Source of the DNA: CBDFFW01 sp965246945
GTDB taxonomy: Bacteria > Pseudomonadota > Alphaproteobacteria > UBA11073
DNA length: 64,000 nt
Direction: 5' to 3'
NCBI GenBank assembly: GCA_965246945.1
Contig: CBDFFW010000002.1
Span: 118,700-182,699 of the forward strand
Shown in pieces: positions 17,116-24,343 of the stretch (position 1 is its first letter; every line of letters starts with the position of its first letter). The notes below the pieces were generated by a model. The model searched no databases, was not told the origin of the DNA, and saw only the letters and a program-made list of their open reading frames with translations. The translations under genes were made by a program, and so were the position numbers.

Positions 17116-17913
17116 TTAATCATTCAATTTCTTCAACGCCGCCCCATGTAATTTCGGTGGGCCGGCGATGAGTTCGCGGCCGTAGACGACTTCTTTTTTA
17201 TTTTTCAACGTGGTCACCACGCCGCCGGCTTCGCGCACCAGCAATGTGCCGGCAGCCACATCCCAAGGGTGCGCGCCCATTTCCACAGTAATATCAAACC
17301 GGCCCGCGGCACAGTAAGCCAAATTGAGGGCCGAGGCGCCAATATGGCGCACGGCGGCAAATTGCGGGCCCAGTTTTTCATAAAGTGCGGAGGGCAAACC
17401 ATGTTCAGGTTTTGGCGGGCCGGAGCGCACAATATTGGCCACCGCTTCATCCAGCTTCACGCGCCCGGAAACCCGCAACCGCTGCGCGTTTAAATACGCG
17501 CCCATGCCTTTTTCGGCCCAGAATAATTCATCGCTAATGGGGTTATACACCACCCCTGCCAGCACATCTTCGCGATTTTTCACCAGCGCGAGCGAAACGC
17601 ACCAATAAGGAATGCCATGCAGGAAATTCATGGTGCCATCCAGCGGGTCAATCACCCACACATGTTCTTTGTCCGCGCCGATTTTCTCGCCGCCTTCTTC
17701 CATCAGAAAGCCGTAATTCGGGCGGGCATGGCTTAGCTCATCAAACAAAATCTTTTCGGCTTTATAATCGGCCTGGCTCACAAAATCGCCAGGTCCTTTA
17801 CGCGAAACCTGCAGCAATTCCACCTCGCCAAAATCGCGCACCAAGGCCTTGCCCGCTTTTTCCACCGCGCGGATCATGACATTAAGTAAGGCAGAACGGG
17901 CAGGCGCGGGCAT
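17116..17913 (-). CDS. suhB: Inositol monophosphatase family protein (SuhB type)
   Basis: A 265-aa magnesium-dependent phosphatase. FLMEEGGE supplies a metal-binding glutamate pair. DPLDGTMNFLHGIPYWCVSLAL is the canonical first signature, and WDVAAGTLLVREAGG the second. Length is normal. Substrates are myo-inositol-1-phosphate or related sugar phosphates; in E. coli SuhB also binds rRNA transcription complexes. The gene faces leftward and is convergent with the HExxxH gene; the stop codons are adjacent with no spacer. Confidence 0.93.
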   Translation of the reverse strand: MPAPARSALLNVMIRAVEKAGKALVRDFGEVELLQVSRKGPGDFVSQADYKAEKILFDELSHARPNYGFLMEEGGEKIGADKEHVWVIDPLDGTMNFLHGIPYWCVSLALVKNREDVLAGVVYNPISDELFWAEKGMGAYLNAQRLRVSGRVKLDEAVANIVRSGPPKPEHGLPSALYEKLGPQFAAVRHIGASALNLAYCAAGRFDITVEMGAHPWDVAAGTLLVREAGGVVTTLKNKKEVVYGRELIAGPPKLHGAALKKLND

Positions 17914-17939
17914 GGGATTATCTAACAGATTTTTGCTGC

Positions 17940-18006
17940 GTCATGCCAGCGAAAGCTGGCATCCAGCATTTAGGTCTGACTAGATGCCAACTTTCGCTGG
18001 CATGAC
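17940..18006. repeat. Palindromic repeat, family A (short form)
   Basis: GTCATGCCAGCGAAAGCTGG at the left and its complement CCAACTTTCGCTGGCATGAC at the right, each itself a hairpin, around a 25-nt middle. At 67 nt it is the shortest two-armed copy. It lies between suhB and the hydrolase gene. Confidence 0.85.
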
Positions 18007-18013
18007 GGCTATG

Positions 18014-18775
18014 TTAAACTGGATAAATCCGCTCCAACAAATCAAACAAAATTTGCAAGTCGCTATCACGTGAAAGGCGGTGATCGCCATCTTTGATTAG
18101 CGTCAGCGATACCTCTTTGGTGCCATAATCTTCCAACATTTTCACCGATTGCTGCCAGGGCACTTCGGTATCCTGGCAGCCATGGATAATATGCAGCGGC
18201 ACATGAATGCTCGGCAGCGTTTTCAACACAAAGTGCAAATGCGCTTCATCCACCAGTTTTTTGGTAATCAAATATTCGCCGCCAAAATCGGATGGTTTAC
18301 GCACCACGCCTTTGCTCAGCAATTCGGCCTGTTCCACCGCATTCAAATCACGCTCAAACAAATCCAGCGTGAAATCCGGCGCGGGTGCCAGACCAATCAG
18401 CGTATGCAGCCGCGCCGCGCGCAATTGCGCAATCCGCAGCATCAGCCAGCCACCCATGGATGAGCCAACCAAAATTTGTGGCCCGCTGGTCTGTTCATCA
18501 ATCACCGCCAGCGCATCATTCAACCAATCGCCCAATACGCAATCTTCAAATTTCCCACCACCGGTGCCATGACCACGATAATCCACCCGCGTGAACCCGA
18601 TACCCTTGCCCGCGCAATATTCCAGCAAAGCCTGTGCCTTGCGGCCTTGCATATCAGAATTATAGCCTGGCAAAAACACAATCCCTGGCCCGCTACCCGC
18701 CAATTGCGCATAGGCTGCACCACTGGCGACAAAGCCATAACGTTCATTGGCGATTAACGGAAATTCGCCGGTCAT
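18014..18775 (-). CDS. Alpha/beta hydrolase
   Basis: A 253-aa soluble hydrolase. VDYRGHGTGGGKF marks the oxyanion strand, VGSSMGGWLML contains the nucleophile serine (G-x-S-x-G), HGCQDTEVP supplies the acid, and KDGDHRLS the histidine. The family resembles short-chain acyl or palmitoyl-protein thioesterase-like hydrolases; the substrate is unknown. It overlaps the bcp stop by 4 nt, so the two are co-translated and perhaps linked by oxidative-stress lipid repair. Confidence 0.88.
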   Translation of the reverse strand: MTGEFPLIANERYGFVASGAAYAQLAGSGPGIVFLPGYNSDMQGRKAQALLEYCAGKGIGFTRVDYRGHGTGGGKFEDCVLGDWLNDALAVIDEQTSGPQILVGSSMGGWLMLRIAQLRAARLHTLIGLAPAPDFTLDLFERDLNAVEQAELLSKGVVRKPSDFGGEYLITKKLVDEAHLHFVLKTLPSIHVPLHIIHGCQDTEVPWQQSVKMLEDYGTKEVSLTLIKDGDHRLSRDSDLQILFDLLERIYPV

Positions 18776-19236
18776 GCCGCAATCGCCGCTTTCACTTCGT
18801 CAATATGGCCGGTCACTTTCACTTTTGGCCAGATCGCTTTAATCTTGCCATTGCCATCAATCAAAAACGTTGCGCGCTCCATGCCCATATACGTCCGGCC
18901 CATAAATTTTTTTTCGCCCCAAATACCATAAGCCTGCGCCACCGTGGCATCTTCATCAGCCCCCAACGGGAAATTCAATTCAAACTTGGCCGCAAATTTT
19001 TCGTGGCTTTTCATGCTGTCTTTGGAAATACCAATCACCGCCACGCCAAGGCTTTCCAACTGCTTAACATTATCCCGAAAATCACACGCTTCCTGCGTGC
19101 AGCCGGGTGTATCGTCTTTGGGATAGAAATACAGCACCAGCTGTTTACCTATATAATCCTTTAAACTGACGGTTTTACCGCCGGTAGCAGACATGGTAAA
19201 ATCCGGCGCGGTATCGCCAATGTTTAAATGAGACAT
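18772..19236 (-). CDS. bcp: Thioredoxin-dependent peroxiredoxin, Bcp type
   Basis: A 154-aa peroxiredoxin reducing hydroperoxides with thioredoxin. YPKDDTPGCTQEACDFRD holds the peroxidatic cysteine C46 and resolving cysteine C51, the spacing typical of the BCP/PrxQ class. GDTAPDFTMSATGGK is the usual N-terminus. Upstream of the hydrolase gene, with a 4-nt overlap. Confidence 0.95.
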   Translation of the reverse strand: MSHLNIGDTAPDFTMSATGGKTVSLKDYIGKQLVLYFYPKDDTPGCTQEACDFRDNVKQLESLGVAVIGISKDSMKSHEKFAAKFELNFPLGADEDATVAQAYGIWGEKKFMGRTYMGMERATFLIDGNGKIKAIWPKVKVTGHIDEVKAAIAA

Positions 19237-19277
19237 AGTCTACCAATAAATACTTTGATAAGAATGCCAAGCCCTTT

Positions 19278-19381
19278 GTCATCCCGGCTTTATGCCGGGA
19301 TCCGGAGTTGATACAAGGTTGTCCTATCCCAATAAAGCATTGCAATGTTGAGTCCGGATCCCGGCATAAAGCCGGGATGAC
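19278..19381. repeat. Palindromic repeat, family A
   Basis: GTCATCCCGGCTTTATGCCG at left, GGCATAAAGCCGGGATGAC at right, each a hairpin, with a 60-nt centre. It lies between bcp and the usg-like gene. Confidence 0.9.
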
Positions 19382-19390
19382 AGCGCTAAA

Positions 19391-19708
19391 TTAATGCAGC
19401 CATTCCTGTTTCGTGATGTGTAACTCGAGAGTCTTAATCCCGTCGCGTTGGCACAGCTGGATCGAATGCAACGGCCCGTCCAGTTCCCGCTGCCAAAAGT
19501 CGATGAAGTTATTCAGAATCGGGAATTCCGGGGCCAGATCGTAATCTTGCCACAGGTAGCTTTGCAGCAAATGCGGATAATCGGGTAAGTGATAAATAAT
19601 CTCCGCCGTCGTCAGCCGGTACCCGCGCAACAGCTGCAAAATCTCTTCGCGTGGTTTTGCCCCAACCGCTTGCGGTAATGCTTTGGGATTGATTTCAGTA
19701 ATCAACAT
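19391..19708 (-). CDS. Usg-family protein
   Basis: A 105-aa protein with the conserved block LLRGYRLTTAEIIYHLPDYP, then LLQSYLWQDYDLAPEFPILN and FIDFWQRELDGPLHSI. This is the Usg family, small alphaproteobacterial proteins named from a gene near the tryptophan operon. The function is unknown. It is divergent from groESL. Confidence 0.88.
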   Translation of the reverse strand: MLITEINPKALPQAVGAKPREEILQLLRGYRLTTAEIIYHLPDYPHLLQSYLWQDYDLAPEFPILNNFIDFWQRELDGPLHSIQLCQRDGIKTLELHITKQEWLH

Positions 19709-19814
19709 TTACCCTGCTTTCTGTCGGAATTACATTTAATTTTCTCAAAAATCGTTGATATTTTTGTGACAAAATTTTTCGAAAAAGCTTGTAAATGCCA
19801 ATTATTTAGCTTAC

Positions 19815-19841
19815 TTAGCACTCAAGGCAGGGGAGTGCTAA
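19815..19841 (+). promoter_or_regulatory. CIRCE operator (HrcA site) of groESL
   Basis: TTAGCACTC, nine spacer bases, GAGTGCTAA: a perfect CIRCE inverted repeat, 63 nt before groES. HrcA binding here would repress groESL outside heat shock. Upstream sequence contains CTTG at 19788, which could be part of a promoter, but no clear -35/-10 pair is assigned. Confidence 0.95.
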
Positions 19842-19904
19842 TGGCGTTTAGCCAAGTGTATTCTCTATCGCTTGAAACATTTAAAAACAATGGAGTAGCC
19901 ACAT

Positions 19905-20225
19905 ATGGTTGGTTTTCGTCCCCTTGGTGACCGGGTTTTGGTTCGCCGTATTGAAGCTGAAGAAAAAACTGCCGGCGGTATTATCCTGCCGGATAACGTG
20001 CGTGAGAAACCACAAGAAGGCGAAGTGATCGCCGTTGGTTCTGGCACGCGTGCGGAAAATGGTACCGTGCATGCGTTGGAAGTTAAACCAGGCGACCGGA
20101 TCGTGTTCGGCAAATGGTCGGGCAGCGAAGTGAAGGTGGATGGCGAAGAATTCCTCGTGATGAAGGAATCAGACATCGTCGGCATCGTTGAAAGCAACGC
20201 GTCACAATCTAAAAAAGCCGCCTAA
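19905..20225 (+). CDS. groES: Co-chaperonin GroES
   Basis: A 106-aa co-chaperonin that caps GroEL. FRPLGDRVLVRRIEAEEKTA starts the domain; TAGGIILPDN is the mobile loop that binds GroEL. GDRIVFGKWSGSEVKVDGEE and MKESDIVGIVE are conserved. GGAG lies eleven bases before the ATG. The C-terminus has a short basic extension (SNASQSKKAA). Confidence 0.98.
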   Translation: MVGFRPLGDRVLVRRIEAEEKTAGGIILPDNVREKPQEGEVIAVGSGTRAENGTVHALEVKPGDRIVFGKWSGSEVKVDGEEFLVMKESDIVGIVESNASQSKKAA

Positions 20226-20236
20226 CAATAAACCCA

Positions 20237-20339
20237 CCTCATCCTGAGTAGTCGTGCAGCGACGTATCGAAGGATGCTTCAGCTGATACATCAGTTAAGC
20301 ATCCTTCGCCACGCGCTTGCAGCGCTACTCAGGATAAGG
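20237..20339. repeat. Palindromic repeat, family B, inside the groESL operon
   Basis: CCTCATCCTGAGTAG at left and CTACTCAGGATAAGG at right, with internal arms AAGGATGC and GCATCCTT. It fills the groES-groEL intergenic space. A stable hairpin here could affect relative expression or message processing of the two genes. Confidence 0.85.
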
Positions 20340-20369
20340 TTCAAACCTAATTTAAACGGAGTATAAATC

Positions 20370-22025
20370 ATGGCTGCAAAAATCGTCGCGCATAGTTCGC
20401 ATGCGCGTAAGAAACTGCAAGAAGGCGCGAATATTCTCGCCGATGCAGTAAAAGTAACGTTGGGTCCAAAAGGCCGTAACGTCGTTTTGTTCAAATCATT
20501 CGGCGCGCCGCGCAGCACCAAAGATGGTGTTTCGGTGGCCAAAGAGATTGAACTGGAAGACAAACTGCAAAATATGGGCGCGCAACTGGTGCGCGAAGTG
20601 GCTTCTAAAGCCAATGACCATGCGGGTGACGGCACCACCACGGCGACTGTTTTGGCCCAAGCAATCATCAATGATGGTATTCGCTATGTTGAAGCGGGCA
20701 TGAACCCGATGGATTTGCAACGCGGTATTAAAAAAGCGGTGGATGCAGTGGTTGCGGATCTGCAGGCGCGCGGTAAAAAAGTGTCTGGCAATAACGAAAT
20801 TCAGCAAGTTGCGACCATTTCAGCCAATGGCGATACCAATATCGGCCAAATGCTGGCCGAAGCGATGCAAAAAGTCGGCAATGAAGGCGTAATTACGGTT
20901 GAAGAAGGCAAAACCAATGACAACGAATTAGAAGTTGTTGAAGGCATGCAGTTCGATCGCGGTTACCTGTCACCATACTTCATCACCAATGCCGAGAAAA
21001 TGGTTTGCGAATTAGACAAACCATACATTTTATTCTTCGAGAAAAAACTTAGCGGCTTGCAGCAAATGCTGCCATTGTTGGAAAGCGTCGTGCAATCTGG
21101 TCGTCCATTGCTGATCATTGCGGAAGATGTTGAAGGCGAAGCCTTGGCAACTTTGGTGGTGAACAAACTGCGTGGTGGTTTGAAAGTGGCGGCCGTGAAA
21201 GCGCCTGGCTTCGGCGATCGTCGTAAAGCGATGCTGGAAGACATGGCCATCCTCACTGGCGGTCAGTTGGTGTCCGAAGATATCGGCATTAAATTGGAGA
21301 ACGTTACTTTGGCCATGTTGGGTCAAGCGAAAAAAGTTCGCATCACCAAAGATGAAACCACCATCATTGATGGTAACGGCGAAAAATCAGACATCGAAGG
21401 CCGCGTGTTGCAAATTCGTGCGCAAATCGGTGAAACCTCTTCTGATTACGACAAAGAAAAACTCCAAGAGCGTTTGGCAAAATTGTCCGGCGGGGTTGCG
21501 GTTGTCCGTGTCGGCGGCGCGACTGAAGTTGAAGTGAAAGAGAAAAAAGACCGTGTGGAAGATGCCATGCATGCGACACGTGCAGCGGTAGAAGAAGGCA
21601 TCATCGCCGGCGGCGGCACTGCTCTCCTTTACGCTTCAAAAGCCATTGAAAATCTACAATCAGCCAATGATGATGAGCGTGCTGGGATCGATATCATTCG
21701 TCGTGCCCTGCAAGCGCCAATCCGTCAGATTGTGAACAACGCCGGCGGCGATGGTTCATTAATCGTTGGTAAATTGCTGGAACAAAAAGACAGCAATTAC
21801 GGTTACGATGCGCAAGCGGGTGCCTATGTCGACATGATCAAATCTGGTATCATCGATCCAGTTAAGGTTGTGCGTGTAGCCTTGCAGGATGCCTCATCTG
21901 TTGCGGGTCTGTTCATCACCACCGAAGCAGTTGTTGCCGAAATGCCTGAGAAAAAAGGTTCCGGCGGCGGCCATGGCGGCGGCGGTATGGGTGGCATGGG
22001 CGGCATGGGTGATATGGACTTCTAG
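20370..22025 (+). CDS. groEL: Chaperonin GroEL
   Basis: A 551-aa chaperonin. The ATP site GDGTTTATVLAQAI is at about residue 87, and TLGPKGRNVV near residue 30. DRVEDAMHATRAAVEEGIIAGGG is the typical C-terminal signature region, and the tail ends in Gly-Gly-Met repeats (GGMGGMGGMGDMDF). Ribosome-binding site GGAG is present. A strong terminator follows. Confidence 0.98.
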   Translation: MAAKIVAHSSHARKKLQEGANILADAVKVTLGPKGRNVVLFKSFGAPRSTKDGVSVAKEIELEDKLQNMGAQLVREVASKANDHAGDGTTTATVLAQAIINDGIRYVEAGMNPMDLQRGIKKAVDAVVADLQARGKKVSGNNEIQQVATISANGDTNIGQMLAEAMQKVGNEGVITVEEGKTNDNELEVVEGMQFDRGYLSPYFITNAEKMVCELDKPYILFFEKKLSGLQQMLPLLESVVQSGRPLLIIAEDVEGEALATLVVNKLRGGLKVAAVKAPGFGDRRKAMLEDMAILTGGQLVSEDIGIKLENVTLAMLGQAKKVRITKDETTIIDGNGEKSDIEGRVLQIRAQIGETSSDYDKEKLQERLAKLSGGVAVVRVGGATEVEVKEKKDRVEDAMHATRAAVEEGIIAGGGTALLYASKAIENLQSANDDERAGIDIIRRALQAPIRQIVNNAGGDGSLIVGKLLEQKDSNYGYDAQAGAYVDMIKSGIIDPVKVVRVALQDASSVAGLFITTEAVVAEMPEKKGSGGGHGGGGMGGMGGMGDMDF

Positions 22026-22072
22026 TCCATTCACGCTTCTTTATCCCGAGCTTTTTGAAAGACAAACACCAG

Positions 22073-22096
22073 GCGGGGCTTCGGCCCCGCTTTTTT
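22073..22096 (+). terminator. Rho-independent terminator of groESL
   Basis: GCGGGGC-TTCG-GCCCCGC followed by six T: a perfect 7-bp GC stem with a stable tetraloop, 48 nt after the groEL stop. Confidence 0.95.
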
Positions 22097-22135
22097 ATTT
22101 GTAAGCAGCTAACTTAAAACCAATATTATGATTAA

Positions 22136-22411
22136 TTGCTATCAATGGCAGCGGTTACAGTCACCGCAAAAGCAGAAGCGGAAAGCATTTCTTTGACAGT
22201 TCATAATTCTGGCCCGCCCATTCCTTCGCCAATTTTGGGAAAAATATTTAACTCAATGACCCGTGGCTATGCCAAGCAAACAGAATCAAATAATCTTGGT
22301 TTGGGCCTTTATATTTCAGAACAAATTATTACAGCGCATGCAGGCACGATTATAGTCACTTCTGCTGAAAATACAGGCACATCTTTCACTTGTCACATTC
22401 CTAAGAAATAA
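22136..22411 (+). pseudogene. Histidine kinase C-terminal remnant
   Basis: A 91-codon ORF (TTG start, or ATG 22145) that matches only the end of a HATPase domain. LTVHNSGPPIPSPILGKIF corresponds to the N-G-P-G-I-P box, and LGLGLYISEQIITAHAG to the G2 box, followed by GTSFTCHIP. The N box, dimerisation and sensor parts are absent. It directly follows the groEL terminator and has no visible start signal, so it is likely a decayed kinase fragment. Confidence 0.7.
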
Positions 22412-22456
22412 ATTTGGAAGCGGTAAATAGATAACCAATTTTAGCCTTACTAGGCG

Positions 22457-24292
22457 CTACATATTATCTTTAATCGTTTGCAAAAATACTTCTCCATATT
22501 TTTCTAGTTTCGATTGTCCGACCCCTTGCACCAGCGCCAGTTTATCAAGCGTGGTCGGTTTTAAGACGACCATATCCAGCAAGGTTTTATCATGAAAGAT
22601 CACATAAGGTGGCAGGTTTTGTTGTTTGGCCAAACTGGTGCGCAGGGTTTTAAGGGCTTGGAATAAATCGTGATCGGCTGGGGTGGTGAGAGCGTTATCG
22701 GTCAATGTAGTTTTGTTAGTGCTGCGGTTTTTGGTACGGGTGGATTTTTCTTCCAAGCGCAGATTGATGGTGTGTTTTTGTTTTAAAAATGCGGCACCGG
22801 TTTCGGTAATTTTCAATTCGTTATGGCTGGCGGTATCGACCGCTAATAAATTTTGGCTGGTGAGTTGCCGCACAATGCCTTGCCAGGCGGCGCGGTCGTA
22901 TTCGGTGCCGATGCCAAAGGTGCTGAGCTGATCGTGCCCGAATTTTTGGATACGGGGATCTGCTTTGCCGAGCAGGACATCAATCACATATTGCGCGCCA
23001 AAGCGCTGACCGGTGCGGTAAATGCAGGAAAGCAATTTTTGCGCGGCTATCGTGCCATCGATCACTTTGGGCGGATCGAGGCAAATATCGCAATTGCCGC
23101 AGGGTTGCGGGTCATCGCCAAAATATTGGAGTAGGACTTGCCGCCGGCAGTGCAGCGTTTCGCAATAGCCCAGCAGCGCATTAAGTTTATGCCGCACGAT
23201 AGCTTTTTGTTCCGGCAACATTTCACTGTCTTCAATCATTTGGCGTTGCAGGGAAACATCTTGCAAGCCGTAGACCATCCAAGCGGTCGCTGGCAGCCCG
23301 TCTCGCCCCGCGCGGCCGGTTTCCTGGTAATATGCTTCGATATTTTTAGGCAGATCGAGATGGGCGACAAAGCGCACATCGGGCTTGTTGATCCCCATGC
23401 CAAACGCGATGGTGGCGACCATGATGGTGCGGTCATCCTTCAAAAATTTATTTTGATTGCGGCTGCGGGTAATGGCATCTATGCCCGCATGGTAAGGCAA
23501 CGCGGTGTAACCATGATCATTTAAAAATTGCGCGGTTTCCTCTACCTTTTTGCGGGATAGGCAATAGACAATACCACTGTCATCACTCGCGCGGGTTTTA
23601 AGAAAATCGAGCAGTTGTTTGGGCGCGCTATCTTTGCGGCCGACCGTGTAATGAATATTGGGCCGGTCAAAACCAGCGGTGAATATTGTTGGCAAGTTGA
23701 GCTTGGCCATAATATCCGCCCAGGTGGGCGCATCGGCGGTGGCAGTCACCGCGATACAGGGCACCTGCGGAAAACGTTCGCGCAGGACAAAAATTTGCCG
23801 GTAATCCGGCCGGAAATCGTGACCCCATTGGGAAATGCAATGCGCTTCATCGACCGCGAATAAGGCGATCTGAAGCTTGCCCAACATGGTTAAAAAATCG
23901 GCGGCCATCAGCCGTTCGGGCGCGATATATAGCAGATCAAGCTGGCCAGTCTGCAGCTGTTCATAAACCGCTTGGGCCGCTTCGGGTGCCAGGCCGGAAT
24001 GCAGTGCACCGGCCCGTACGCCCACTTCGCGCAAAGCGCTGACCTGATCATCCATCAGGGCAATTAGCGGTGAAATAATGATGCCCACGCCTGACAAACA
24101 AAGGGCGGGAATTTGATAGCACAGTGATTTGCCGCTGCCCGTCGGCATCAGCACACAGCAGCTGCCGCCATTCGTGACATGGTTGATAATGTCTGCTTGC
24201 TGGCCGCGAAATGCGCTGTAGCCGAACACCCGCTGTAATATAGCAAAAGGCGAAGGCTGCGTTGCTGCAGCGGTTACCGGCATGGATTGCAT
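22457..24292 (-). CDS. recQ: ATP-dependent DNA helicase RecQ
   Basis: A 611-aa superfamily 2 helicase. MPTGSGKSLCYQIPAL is Walker A, DEAHCISQWGHDFRPDY is motif II with the aromatic-rich loop, and QETGRAGRDGLPA is motif VI. The zinc-binding domain carries CRRQVLL to CGNCDICLDPP. A winged helix and C-terminal HRDC domain follow (LLDMVVLKPTTLDKLALVQG). It repairs stalled forks and suppresses illegitimate recombination. Length is normal. Confidence 0.97.
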   Translation of the reverse strand: MQSMPVTAAATQPSPFAILQRVFGYSAFRGQQADIINHVTNGGSCCVLMPTGSGKSLCYQIPALCLSGVGIIISPLIALMDDQVSALREVGVRAGALHSGLAPEAAQAVYEQLQTGQLDLLYIAPERLMAADFLTMLGKLQIALFAVDEAHCISQWGHDFRPDYRQIFVLRERFPQVPCIAVTATADAPTWADIMAKLNLPTIFTAGFDRPNIHYTVGRKDSAPKQLLDFLKTRASDDSGIVYCLSRKKVEETAQFLNDHGYTALPYHAGIDAITRSRNQNKFLKDDRTIMVATIAFGMGINKPDVRFVAHLDLPKNIEAYYQETGRAGRDGLPATAWMVYGLQDVSLQRQMIEDSEMLPEQKAIVRHKLNALLGYCETLHCRRQVLLQYFGDDPQPCGNCDICLDPPKVIDGTIAAQKLLSCIYRTGQRFGAQYVIDVLLGKADPRIQKFGHDQLSTFGIGTEYDRAAWQGIVRQLTSQNLLAVDTASHNELKITETGAAFLKQKHTINLRLEEKSTRTKNRSTNKTTLTDNALTTPADHDLFQALKTLRTSLAKQQNLPPYVIFHDKTLLDMVVLKPTTLDKLALVQGVGQSKLEKYGEVFLQTIKDNM

Positions 24293-24343
24293 AGTTGATG
24301 ATGGGACATAGGCGGCGGCTATTCAAGAATGCTGTTAATGCAG

